Positions 1-7,538 of a stretch of 64,000 nucleotides of DNA are shown in pieces. Under the pieces are notes generated by a model. The model ran no database searches. It was given only the letters and a program-made list of their open reading frames with translations, and was not told where the DNA came from. The stretch is taken from assembly GCF_016428585.1 (NCBI RefSeq), contig NZ_JAELVR010000010.1, positions 1-64,000 on the forward strand, given 5' to 3'. Position 1 is the stretch's first letter. Each line of letters starts with the position of its first letter. The stretch is from Sedimentitalea arenosa (GTDB taxonomy: Bacteria; Pseudomonadota; Alphaproteobacteria; Rhodobacterales; Rhodobacteraceae). The position numbers were made by a program, and so were the translations under genes.

Positions 1-114
1 ATGATGGTAGCGTCGTCCATGGTGGTGCGTCCTCTTTGGTCGGTGGCTTGTGTCGCAACAACAAACCAACCAGATGCACCGCCAGCTTTCAAACCAGCCG
101 GACACCAGATTCAC

Positions 115-244
115 TCATAGCTCCACGCTCGACCGGTCTACGCCAAGCACAGAACACGCCCGCTGCTGGCTCACCTCGTGCTCTTTGCACAGATGCGCCA
201 CAGCTTCCCGCTTCGCGCCGGGCGTTACCACTTTCGCGAGGCGA
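115..244 (-). pseudogene. IS3-family transposase orfB, 5' fragment
   Basis: Read in the frame offset from orfA, this stretch encodes about 40 residues that look like the N-terminus of an IS3-family (IS407-type) orfB: it runs through VVTPGAKREAVAHLCKEHE and the hallmark RACSVLGVDRSSV, then hits a stop at 115-117. A complete orfB would be about 270-290 residues with a DDE integrase core, so nearly all of the catalytic domain is missing. It directly follows orfA, as expected for the frameshift-fused transposase of this family. The break at DRSSV suggests deletion or a second insertion; the sequence to its left (1-114) is not recognisable IS3 DNA. Confidence 0.75.
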
Positions 245-491
245 CATCCTTCAACATGGCGTTGTCCAGCATCTGCTCGGCCAGCAACTTCTTCAGCTTC
301 GCGTTCTCGTCCTCAAGAGCCCTCAGTCGTCGGGCATCTGACACTTCAAGGCCGCCGAAGTTCGCCTTCCATTTATGGAACGTCGCCGAGCTGATCCCAT
401 GCTCGCGGCATACATCAGCCGTCGAAACACCGCTCTCCTGCTGCTTCAGGATCGCGATGACCTGCTCTTCGCTGAACCGTGATCTCTTCAT
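225..491 (-). CDS. IS3-family transposase orfA (helix-turn-helix subunit)
   Basis: This 88-residue protein begins MKRSRFSEEQVIAILKQ and continues with a typical IS3 orfA helix-turn-helix (VCREHGISSATFHKWKA) and a leucine-zipper-like segment (ALEDENAKLKKLLAEQMLDN). In the family it binds the terminal repeats and, by -1 frameshifting near its end, is fused to the DDE subunit. Length is normal for orfA. Because only a 40-residue orfB fragment follows, the element cannot transpose on its own. It lies directly against a truncated helicase gene on the other strand, so this insertion, or a later deletion, probably removed the 5' part of that gene. Confidence 0.9.
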   Translation of the reverse strand: MKRSRFSEEQVIAILKQQESGVSTADVCREHGISSATFHKWKANFGGLEVSDARRLRALEDENAKLKKLLAEQMLDNAMLKDVASRKW

Positions 492-554
492 TCTGTCCGT
501 CTGCTTCGTTGGGACGGACTCTACCTCAATATGGAGGAGGAAACGGGTCTCAGG

Positions 555-904
555 TCAAATACAAGAGCCTTCGAAAACAGATCCAGGAGAAGCTCATCAA
601 GTTTGCGACACGCATTCCAGCTTTCATGTATCTGACGGACTACAGGGAGCGAAGCCTGCGAGACGTTATTACACAACTGGAACCGGGCCTGTTCAAGAAA
701 GTCACTGGCTTAAATGTTGCTGACTTTGAGCTTCTGGTCAGTCTCGATGTGTTTAACAGCAGTCTGATGAATCACGCCGTCTACAAATTCAAGCGCTACG
801 AAGACTCGAGCTTGAACTACGCCGGCTTCAGCAAGCACGATCTTAAGGAGATTGGCCTGTTTGACACTGTTGTCAATGTGGAGGAGATTCACGCGCTAGA
901 CTAG
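555..904 (+). pseudogene. C-terminal remnant of a large helicase/restriction-type protein
   Basis: The frame has no start of its own. It runs out of the IS3 boundary region and encodes about 115 residues (IQEKLIKFATRIPAFMYLTD, then YRERSLRDVITQLEPGLFKK and LLVSLDVFNSSLMNHAVYKF), ending at a natural stop at 904. From memory this resembles the extreme C-terminus of long DEAD/DEAH-box helicase proteins of restriction or DNA-defence type, usually about 1,000 residues. The assignment is from recognition only. The body of the gene is gone, so it is a non-functional relic, perhaps of a lost defence gene. Confidence 0.55.
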
Positions 905-1073
905 CGCTCATTAGAAGCTGCACTGGCGAACTAATTTCAAACGCAACCACGCCGTCGCCGAGTAGCGCGTTCTCGCCGCAGCATATAGGAAAGTCTCACT
1001 TTCCCTCCGTTTATGGTTTGAATTAGTCTGCCAGCACCCCACCGCACCTTCGCTTAAAGCCGAATTAACTTCG

Positions 1074-3089
1074 TCAAAAGATAAAATCGCTCCGGTCGAG
1101 GTCGGCCAAATCGGTATTCACCAATATGATCCGCGTCCCGTTGAAATCGTCGATTACAGCATTCCCACGAACTTGTGACAAGTGGTTGTTCACCAGATCG
1201 CGATACCCGGTAATCTCACTGACATTCGAAAGGTCAATGTCTTCCTTGCGTGACGAGGCATTAAAGTCAAGAATTCTGTTTACCCCATAGCTGTCACCAA
1301 AGATGAAATCGTCCGGACCTCGCCCACCTGAAAGCGTGTCGCGACCGGCACCAGGATCAATCGTGTCTCGACCGGACCCACCTTCTATTGTATCGCGCTT
1401 GCTCGATCCAAATGCCCAGTCATTCCCACTACCAAGTTTCGCATTCAGTGCCCCTTTGAGACCCAGCACGACATCAATGCCACCACCGGTCTTGACGATG
1501 TTCGACTTGTTGTTCGCGATGACGAAGTCTTTACTCGGGTGTCCGGAAGCGATTGTGCCAACGCTGGACCAGACCGGCATGTCGTTCGAGGGATCACGAA
1601 AATGCACGACTTGGTCAAAAGGAACGGGCAGAGCGGAAATCGGCCCTGCCATCTCTTCTAAAGCCGCGATCACGTTTGGGCGATTGGTGAGCGAGCCGTA
1701 GGAGCCGCGCAGTTCCTCTCCAAGTTCGGCGCGCACTTCGTTGGTACTTCGAACGACGCTTCCCAGATGGTCAAAATCCGGATCGTCGAAGCGGGATGCC
1801 CCAACTTCAACCTCGGGGCGCTCGGTGATCCAGGTCGCGTAATCCTCGTAGGCATGGCGGAATTCGTGGAAGACAATGCTACCAAGGCTCAGTTTGATTG
1901 GCTGGGCTTCAGTGCTCAGAAACGTTCGGGCGACGGGATCAAGAGGATCGATGAAAATCTGGTTGCTGTCTCTTAGCGGAAAGTGCTTCGAACCGGTTCC
2001 GTCTGCCACTGCGCCGATTTCGAGCGTTTTCATATACACATCCGACTTTCGGTTCAGCAAAGCGTCGTTGAGATCGCGACGCGCTGTCGGAGATTCGTGA
2101 TAGAGACGCATCATTTCACTCAGAATACTGAGTTCTCCTTGAGCATCAAACTCAGCCAAACCGAACCCACCTTCAAATTTGATCTTCTCCTGCAACTTGG
2201 ACCAGCGCGGCAGGATGCCCACGCTCTTGGGCATTGCCCACCATGTTCCTTCTACGACCCCAGGATCGTCGTAGTAGGCGCTGATCGCTTTGTTTTGCTC
2301 GGAAAACTGGGCTTTGTAGAGCGCCGGGACCACGCCACTGACGGGAGGGTTGTTCTCGGTATAATTGAACTCAAGCCTACCGTCGGAGTGTCGCTGCGCT
2401 CTGAAATCGACAGTAAAGGAAAAGCTCTCGTTGGCCAGCCAGTCAATGTGCCCCGTCAGGGCTGTCTTGCCCGTCGCTAGGTCGAAGGATTGGCTGTCAA
2501 ATACCAGATCTCCTGTGAAAGTGTTGCCATCAAGATCAATGCCCTCCAGGACCCAATGTGCATCCACGACGGCCGTTTCGGGAACGTCTGGCGGTTCCAC
2601 AACGGTGACACTCCGCATGAAGTCAGGCTGGCCGAGAACGGCGCCATTTCCACCTTCCCCCAACTTAATGTCGTCGATGATATCCATGCCTGACGTGACA
2701 CGTCCGACGACGGTGTATTGTCCATTCAGGAAGTGTCCGTCTTCAAGCATAATGAAGAACTGACTATTGGCACTGCTAGGATCCTGCGCCCGCGCCATTC
2801 CGACAACGCCGCGATCAAACATGATCTCCGAGAATTCGGGTGCCAAGTCGGGCAGATCGGACCCGCCAGTGCCGACAAGGCTCAGATCACCGTAGATATT
2901 GCCGTACTGAACGTCACCGGTTTGAGCCATAAAGCCGTCGATTACCCGGTGAAAGACGACGCCATCATAAGCCCCCTGCTCAACTAACGTAACGATCTGT
3001 GTCACATGGTTGGGCGCAACCTCTTCAAACAGATCGATATTAACGAAGCCTGCGGCTATCTCACCGGCAATTTCAATTCTGATATCCAC
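1074..3089 (-). CDS. Cyclophilin - M91-like metalloprotease - RTX fusion protein
   Basis: A 671-residue multidomain protein without an N-terminal signal peptide. Residues 1 to about 170 are a cyclophilin-type peptidyl-prolyl isomerase (VVFHRVIDGFMAQTGD, SANSQFFIMLEDG, YTVVGRV). A linker domain of unknown fold follows to about residue 290. Residues about 290-500 look like a zincin protease: HEFRH at 408-412 matches HExxH, and the downstream TNEVRAELGEELRGSYG resembles the signature after the active site in peptidase family M91 (NleD-like). The C-terminus carries RTX-like glycine/aspartate repeats (GGSGRDTIDPGAGRDTLSGG), typical of type I secretion substrates folded by calcium outside the cell. 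The inference is a secreted protease or toxin with its own foldase. No T1SS genes are adjacent, and the gene is flanked by IS debris. Confidence 0.75.
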   Translation of the reverse strand: MDIRIEIAGEIAAGFVNIDLFEEVAPNHVTQIVTLVEQGAYDGVVFHRVIDGFMAQTGDVQYGNIYGDLSLVGTGGSDLPDLAPEFSEIMFDRGVVGMARAQDPSSANSQFFIMLEDGHFLNGQYTVVGRVTSGMDIIDDIKLGEGGNGAVLGQPDFMRSVTVVEPPDVPETAVVDAHWVLEGIDLDGNTFTGDLVFDSQSFDLATGKTALTGHIDWLANESFSFTVDFRAQRHSDGRLEFNYTENNPPVSGVVPALYKAQFSEQNKAISAYYDDPGVVEGTWWAMPKSVGILPRWSKLQEKIKFEGGFGLAEFDAQGELSILSEMMRLYHESPTARRDLNDALLNRKSDVYMKTLEIGAVADGTGSKHFPLRDSNQIFIDPLDPVARTFLSTEAQPIKLSLGSIVFHEFRHAYEDYATWITERPEVEVGASRFDDPDFDHLGSVVRSTNEVRAELGEELRGSYGSLTNRPNVIAALEEMAGPISALPVPFDQVVHFRDPSNDMPVWSSVGTIASGHPSKDFVIANNKSNIVKTGGGIDVVLGLKGALNAKLGSGNDWAFGSSKRDTIEGGSGRDTIDPGAGRDTLSGGRGPDDFIFGDSYGVNRILDFNASSRKEDIDLSNVSEITGYRDLVNNHLSQVRGNAVIDDFNGTRIILVNTDLADLDRSDFIF

Positions 3090-3259
3090 TTAAAACCCTC
3101 GACCTAATGCTCAATCTTACATCGAAATACCCCAACGACATTCCCAAGGTGGCCTGCCGCTTGATGTCACTGTTGTCTGAACTTCTCGCCAGATCAAGTG
3201 GTTCGCGCTTTCAGCCTTAAGTGCGGTCGTCAGAGCGCTTGAATTTGGGTGGATCGGAC

Positions 3260-3386
3260 CGCGAAAGAGCGTCACCAGAAGACCGCCGTCGGAACTGAGC
3301 TGCGTGCCACGAAATTTCAACCGCACCCGGCGGTCAAAACCAAGCCGCCTATCGCCCGTTTCGCGTGCACCCTCTGGGTGATCCAT
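3260..3386 (-). pseudogene. IS1380-family transposase, N-terminal fragment
   Basis: About 42 residues (RRLGFDRRVRLKFRGTQLSS then DGGLLV) match the conserved start of IS1380-family DDE transposases, where RVxxxF-G-xLSSDGGLL is nearly invariant. After GGLLV the frame continues with unrelated residues, so the remaining 400 or so residues of a normal transposase are deleted. A perfect 23-bp inverted repeat lies immediately upstream and probably includes the element's terminal sequence. Confidence 0.7.
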
Positions 3387-3403
3387 GATCCGCCACCTTC
3401 AGC

Positions 3404-3463
3404 ATCTATTCCTCCCGAAATGAGCCGCAGCCGGGGCAAAGGCTCATTTCGGGAGGAATAGAT
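3404..3463. repeat. Perfect 23-bp inverted repeat, 14-nt spacer
   Basis: The arms 3404-3426 and 3441-3463 are exact reverse complements containing CCTCCCGAAATGAGCC and GGCTCATTTCGGGAGG, with a 14-nt GC-rich spacer. It sits just upstream of the IS1380 fragment. It could be the IS end next to an inverted second end, left by a deletion between two copies, or the natural hairpin of the element. There is no T-run, so it is not a classical terminator. Confidence 0.85.
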
Positions 3464-3581
3464 CATGCAGTATGACACCGGAAAATACGGCGTACTCTGT
3501 TACCGGTATGTGCGCGGCCTCTCCCCAACCAGTGCCATTCAACCACTTGAGCTGAAATCACTGGGACCTGGCCTTGGCTGT

Positions 3582-4487
3582 TTATTGATCCAGAAGATGC
3601 CGCACCCCGCGCACTGCGAAGTCGGCTCGTGGAACATCGAGCATATCCGCCAGCTTGACCAGGGCTTCGACATCAGGAGCAACCGCTCGCCCTTCCACCA
3701 GCCCGGCATACCATTCCGGGTCTACCCCTGATCCTTGCGTGCCCGAAAAGCCGGCAAGGTCCGCCGTTCGTTTCAGGACCGTGGGGAACGGGATAGACAG
3801 ATCGGCAAGAGTCTCGCGGATCGCAATGCGCTGTCGATCAGGTGATTGGGTGGTGGCATTTGGAATGAACCCCCGGCGGCGACTTAGCCATTGTAGTGCG
3901 TCGTTGGCCGACAGAGTGTAGGATGACCTGTCCTCGTCCTTGGTGTTCGGAGGTTCCAGCCGGAACCCTTCCTTGCTGAGAGAGGAACGCACGGTCGTTT
4001 CTGCCATGTTGGATAGAAGGGCCAGCTCCCTGACCGTCAGGTCGCTATTGTCGTGGGTCCAGTTCCAGCGGGCTAGGGCTGTTTCGAAAACCCGCCGAAG
4101 CGGCGGATCGTTCCTGAAGTTGAGACCCGTCGGTTCTGCCTCCCTGTCAGTCAGCGCATATCCACCGCTGAGCAAGCCGCAGCTTATCTCGTGCAAATGC
4201 TCAGGCGTGAAATCCTCCCACCCGTCGAGCTGGTAGGCATAGCACCAAGCGGCACGCGCATGTCCGTAAAGGGCGTGCCGGGTGATGTCGACGCTTGCGA
4301 TTTCTTGTGAGCTCATATCCCCTCGGCCAGCGATCTCGATAGGCAGACCGAGAAACGCGGTGACGGTCATCTCATCCTCGTCCTGCGGCCCAAAGACTTG
4401 AAGGATCGACGCCATCGCAATAATCGCGTCACGAACCTGAGCTTCGATCTCTGGCCAGTCGTGCGGAATGTTCGATGTCTTGCTCAT
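3582..4487 (-). CDS. Conserved-looking protein with HTH-like C-terminus, operon partner of glycosylase-like protein
   Basis: A 301-residue soluble protein that I do not recognise. It has no signal peptide or membrane segment. The middle (RELALLSNMAETTVRSSLSK, about residue 150) looks like a helix-turn-helix, and the end (GLVEGRAVAPDVEALVKLAD then MLDVPRADF) resembles the last helices of an XRE/Cro-type HTH. Its start codon overlaps the stop of the glycosylase-like gene by four bases (ATGA), so the two are translationally coupled. It may be a regulator or a DNA-binding partner of that enzyme. Confidence 0.75.
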   Translation of the reverse strand: MSKTSNIPHDWPEIEAQVRDAIIAMASILQVFGPQDEDEMTVTAFLGLPIEIAGRGDMSSQEIASVDITRHALYGHARAAWCYAYQLDGWEDFTPEHLHEISCGLLSGGYALTDREAEPTGLNFRNDPPLRRVFETALARWNWTHDNSDLTVRELALLSNMAETTVRSSLSKEGFRLEPPNTKDEDRSSYTLSANDALQWLSRRRGFIPNATTQSPDRQRIAIRETLADLSIPFPTVLKRTADLAGFSGTQGSGVDPEWYAGLVEGRAVAPDVEALVKLADMLDVPRADFAVRGVRHLLDQ

Positions 4488-5266
4488 GCTGAGACTGCTT
4501 TCAGCGCGGCAATCTGTGCCGAGAGCGCCTTGAATGCGCTTAGCAGCTTGGCCGCGTTTGTCTGGCGCGAGGCCATTTCAGGCGATTTCCGTCCGAGGAA
4601 CACCGCGACACGCTCGGCATTCGCGCCGCTCGGGTGCGGAAGGCCGCCCACGATTCTCTTTCCGTCGATCAGTCCCTGTCTGGCAAGGTGACGCAGAGCC
4701 GCCTCGGGGCGTGGGCCGAGGGGAAGCCAGAGCGCGTTCGGCAGCATCCGGGCTTCTTCCTCCAGATAAGTCTCGATCATCCTGCGCAGAAGCGGAGTCC
4801 TGAGCATGTCCGGTGTGCCGTTGTAATTCTGGCGGCCCATGAAGACCGGGTAGCGTAGAGCAGACGTGAAGTGTACGTCCTGTGAGCCTGGCCGGAAGAG
4901 TTCGGCCGTGGTCTCGACACCCAGATGTTCCGCTAAGCCAATCGCGTCCAGCATCGCCACGAGATTGGTCCTGAGCGGTCCGCTGAAGCTGCCGGTCAGC
5001 TTGGCCTCAGCGAGGGCTTCGGGAATGGATATACCCATTTCCAGCGCTTCCAGTGCGGCCGACAAAGCTTTCGTCGCCTGAACCCGGCCCGGCGTGATGC
5101 CCACGATCACAACCCTGGCGTCACGGGCAATGTGGTCGAAGGGTGCATAAGCAACCCTGAGGGCACCATCTTGAGCGATGGTCATGGCTTGGCCGTCCAG
5201 TTCGGCGGACGTGGTGGGAGAGATGCGGGCCAGATAGGTCGTGGCGAGGGAAAGATCCTGTTCCAA
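4484..5266 (-). CDS. Uracil-DNA-glycosylase-superfamily-like protein
   Basis: A 260-residue protein with two spaced segments typical of the UDG fold: an N-terminal VVIVGITPGRVQ (about residues 51-62, like motif 1 GxxPG) and a C-terminal GGLPHPSGANAERVAVFLG (about 207-225, like the HPSGAN DNA-minor-groove loop of motif 2). Family members remove uracil or other altered bases, but the catalytic residue cannot be fixed without alignment, so the substrate is open. It is the middle gene of a three-gene operon with its own palindromic operator, inside an IS-rich zone. That setting is compatible with a DNA-damage or defence role rather than housekeeping UDG. Confidence 0.7.
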   Translation of the reverse strand: MEQDLSLATTYLARISPTTSAELDGQAMTIAQDGALRVAYAPFDHIARDARVVIVGITPGRVQATKALSAALEALEMGISIPEALAEAKLTGSFSGPLRTNLVAMLDAIGLAEHLGVETTAELFRPGSQDVHFTSALRYPVFMGRQNYNGTPDMLRTPLLRRMIETYLEEEARMLPNALWLPLGPRPEAALRHLARQGLIDGKRIVGGLPHPSGANAERVAVFLGRKSPEMASRQTNAAKLLSAFKALSAQIAALKAVSA

Positions 5267-5292
5267 GGTTCGGAAACTCCGTGTGGGTTGGA

Positions 5293-5559
5293 TTAGCGGC
5301 GGTGGCGGCGGGTGCGCCGCGCGGCGGTAATGACGGTGCCGTCGCGGGATTCAATCAGGTAAGCTCCCCGGTAGCGGCTGAGTGACTGGCGGCGTCGCAG
5401 ATCACCTTCAGCGATCAGGTCGAGCGTCGCATCATCCAGCATCAATGAGAGGGCTCCCCGAGAATGAACGGGCTCGCCGTAGTCCCGGATGAGCTGGAGG
5501 ATGTCCACTGGCAGGTTGCGCAACGTGCGTCGTTCGGTGGCATGGCGGGTCAGTCGCAT
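5293..5559 (-). CDS. Small basic protein, first gene of the glycosylase-like operon
   Basis: An 88-residue protein, MRLTRHATERRTLRNLPVDI through SRYRGAYLIESRDG to a very basic end (ARRTRRHRR). I chose ATG 5559 because AGGAGA lies seven bases upstream; a TTG at 5577 lacks such a site and falls inside the operator. The fold is unknown: the start resembles small DUF4258-like proteins (RHAxxR), a family related to RelE/MqsR-like toxins, but this is weak. The basic tail suggests nucleic-acid binding. It leads an operon with the glycosylase-like gene 26 nt downstream. Confidence 0.7.
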   Translation of the reverse strand: MRLTRHATERRTLRNLPVDILQLIRDYGEPVHSRGALSLMLDDATLDLIAEGDLRRRQSLSRYRGAYLIESRDGTVITAARRTRRHRR

Positions 5560-5572
5560 GAGAATCTCCTTT

Positions 5573-5612
5573 GGCAATATCGGTATATTGCCGCATCACC
5601 AAAATCTGTCAA
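5573..5612 (-). promoter_or_regulatory. Promoter with palindromic operator for the 5559-3582 operon
   Basis: On the minus strand, TTGACA (plus 5607-5612) and AATATA (plus 5584-5589) are separated by exactly 17 nt, a good sigma-70-type promoter. A perfect palindrome GGCAATAT-N4-ATATTGCC (5573-5592) covers the -10 box and start region. A repressor binding there would block transcription, so the operon is probably self-regulated, perhaps by its HTH-like third gene. A further AGCAATAT half-site lies at about 5625-5632. Confidence 0.65.
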
Positions 5613-6362
5613 CAAAAATTATACAGCAATATTTCCGAGCAACCCAAAAATTGCACTCTCGACGATCAAGGCTGGCATTGTTGACCAAGCTTTAGCGTCG
5701 ACAGAACTCGCAAAATAATTTGAAAACAAGATCTTGGTGAGGCTCACCATGGGTTCGAGCCGATCTGACAGGCGCCCTGCACGGCGAACAGAAGACCATT
5801 CGATGGGGGCAGTCCAATCCATTTCGATGAGCTGTCAAAGACCCACAAAGAGGCCGAGGAAGATCAGAAGAAGTTGCGGGAGAAGCTCCTCGAGATGAGG
5901 ATCTGGCTGGAGGAGCTGGTCAATCGAATCTTCGGGCGCTGAGAGATCACTGGAGCGACATTTCCAGCAAGATGTGTTAGCGGATAGCAAAGCATGGGAG
6001 ACCCGTATGCCACCTGCCGACAAATCCCAAGGCCTTGGAGATACGCGCAAAGCCGCCCTCGAAGAAGAGGCGGCACGTCGCGCCGAGTGGGCCAAGGAGG
6101 CACGTGTAGGTCTCCATGACGAAGCACAGCATTTGGAGAGGCATGGGCCATCGCTGGCCAGGTATCGACGTCTCAGAGACGCCCGGCCCTGATCGCTATC
6201 GCGCCTGGTATCCTGCTCTCTCCGGATCCCAGGAGACCACCTAGGCCGATCCATTGCCCTTTCCGACATAGATCGTCCGGATGTGCCCTCACGCAGCTCG
6301 CGCTCGATGGCCACCCGCGATACCTCCGCTGTCAGACGGGCAAATCCATTCAATCTCTTTAT
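5593..6362. other. Gene-poor stretch with a coiled-coil coding fragment
   Basis: No convincing complete gene is visible here. On the plus strand, about 5799-5942 reads GGSPIHFDELSKTHKEAEED followed by a strongly heptad-like KKLREKLLEMRIWLEELVNR and a stop. This resembles the charged coiled-coil end of a protein whose 5' part is absent. A second frame (about 5974-6192) is rich in Ala, Glu and Arg but lacks recognisable features. I regard the stretch as degenerate DNA. Confidence 0.4.
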
Positions 6363-6830
6363 TCATGCAGTAGCGGCAAAAGTCAGGCTTAGCCCGTTCA
6401 GGCAATGACGTTTGCCAGTCGGCTCCGGCCCGTCGTCGAAGATGTGGCCCAAATGGCTGCCGCAGCGGCGGCAATGTACTTCGGTCCTGACTTGAAAGAT
6501 GAACCTTCTATCCTCTTTCGTTCCAATCGCATTCGGCAAGCTTTCAAAGAAGCTCGGCCAACCAGTCTCGCTGTCGTACTTCGCGTCTGAGCTGTAGACG
6601 GAGAGGTCGCAGCCCCGGCAGCGATATGTGCCAGCGCGCGTTTCCCCATTCAATGAGCTGGTGTAGGGACGCTCGGTCTCTTCCTCCCGCAGCACGAGGT
6701 ACTCACTTTCAGTCAAGCGTTCGCGCCATTCAGCTTCACTGCGGCAAATCTCATAACCTCATGTCGCGGCGGAAAGGGGTTTGGCGATAAAGGCCGCACC
6801 GGCCGTCATCAGAAATGCTCTGCGTTTCAT
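6363..6830 (-). pseudogene. msrB: Peptide-methionine (R)-S-oxide reductase MsrB with in-frame TGA after the signal peptide
   Basis: The catalytic domain is clearly MsrB: CRGCDLSVYSS, GWPSFFES, CRRCGSHLGHIFDDGPEPTG and KRHCLNGLSL give the four zinc cysteines (CxxC twice) and the resolving/catalytic RHC-N-S region. From ATG 6830, preceded by a perfect AAGGAGG, the frame encodes a twin-arginine-like leader MKRRAFLMTAGAAFIAKPLS, then a TGA at 6761-6759, then continues in frame into GYEICRSEAEWRERLTESEY and the intact MsrB domain. So exported MsrB can be made only by stop readthrough; a TTG at 6716 might give a cytoplasmic form. MsrB repairs oxidised methionine. The gene follows the sigma-factor/fasciclin cluster and sits behind a terminator. 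Confidence 0.85.
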
Positions 6831-6845
6831 GTGTTACCTCCTTCG

Positions 6846-6887
6846 TAAAAACCCAACATGGGCCAGCCTAGAAGATGGCTGGCCCAT
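6846..6887 (-). terminator. Rho-independent terminator after the fasciclin gene
   Basis: On the minus strand an 11-bp stem (arms 6877-6887 and 6858-6868, ATGGGCCAGCC/GGCTGGCCCAT) with an 8-nt loop is followed by GTTGGGTTTTT. It lies 24 nt after the fasciclin stop and 28 nt before the msrB start, so it should limit transcription into msrB. Confidence 0.8.
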
Positions 6888-6910
6888 GCAAGCATGTGGG
6901 TCTGCTCGAC

Positions 6911-7462
6911 TTACTTCGGGACGAGGACGGCATCGACAACGTGGATCACGCCATTCGACTGATCGACATCCGCAATGGTCACGCGACTGGCGTTGCCGTT
7001 TTCGTCATAGATGTAGACGTTCTTGCCCTTGACCTGTGCTGACAGCGCATCGCCTGACACGGCATTGAAATGATAGAAGCCGTCGGACGAGGCGCGCGCC
7101 TGACGCGCGATCTCTGCGGCGGACCAGTCGCCAGCGACAACATGCGCGGTCAGCACTTTGACCAGCATGTCCTTGTTTTCTGGCTTCAAGAGCGTATCGA
7201 CCGTTCCCGCAGGCAATGCGGCAAAGGCATCATTCACCGGTGCAAAAACCGTGAAGGGCCCACGGCTTTGCAACGTGTCGACGAGATCCGCGGCTTGAAC
7301 AGCTGCGACGAGCGTGGTGTGATCTGCCGAATTCACGGCATTCTCGACAATGTTCTTGGTTTCGAACATTGCAGCACCACCCACCATCGGGTTTTCAGCA
7401 TAGGCTGCGGTTGCAACGCTCAGGACGACTGCCGTGGCGGATAGCTTGGATGCGATTGTCAT
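6911..7462 (-). CDS. Exported fasciclin (FAS1) domain protein
   Basis: A 183-residue protein with a Sec signal peptide (MTIASKLSATAVVLSVATAA, cleavage near AYA-EN) followed by one FAS1 domain: NIVENAVNSADHTTLVAAVQ, the H1-like GPFTVFAPVNDAFAALPAGT, and the terminal VIHVVDAVLVPK box. FAS1 proteins act in the periplasm or at the cell surface in adhesion; the exact role here is unknown. It has an AGAGGAG ribosome site and its own ECF-type promoter at 7510-7538, and ends in a terminator. Fasciclin genes are commonly found beside ECF sigma/anti-sigma pairs such as this one. Confidence 0.9.
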   Translation of the reverse strand: MTIASKLSATAVVLSVATAAYAENPMVGGAAMFETKNIVENAVNSADHTTLVAAVQAADLVDTLQSRGPFTVFAPVNDAFAALPAGTVDTLLKPENKDMLVKVLTAHVVAGDWSAAEIARQARASSDGFYHFNAVSGDALSAQVKGKNVYIYDENGNASRVTIADVDQSNGVIHVVDAVLVPK

Positions 7463-7509
7463 AAGTAACTCCTCTAGGTTTGCCCGCGATCTTTTGCGGT
7501 TGCAGGGGA

Positions 7510-7538
7510 GTCACGGGCAGGTCCGAAAGAGAGTTTCA
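7510..7538 (-). promoter_or_regulatory. Predicted ECF-sigma promoter of the fasciclin gene
   Basis: The minus strand carries TGAAAC (plus 7533-7538), a 17-nt spacer and CGTGAC (plus 7510-7515), about 40 nt ahead of the fasciclin start codon. The same arrangement, TGAAAC-N17-CGTG, lies ahead of the DUF4394 gene in this cluster. TGAAAC with CGT is a familiar ECF-sigma pattern. The TGA of the -35 box doubles as the stop codon of the anti-sigma gene. Confidence 0.65.

Noticed and set aside
6759-6761. Selenocysteine at the msrB TGA
   Set aside because: The TGA is at the signal-peptide border, not at the catalytic position, and no SECIS-like hairpin was seen just downstream.
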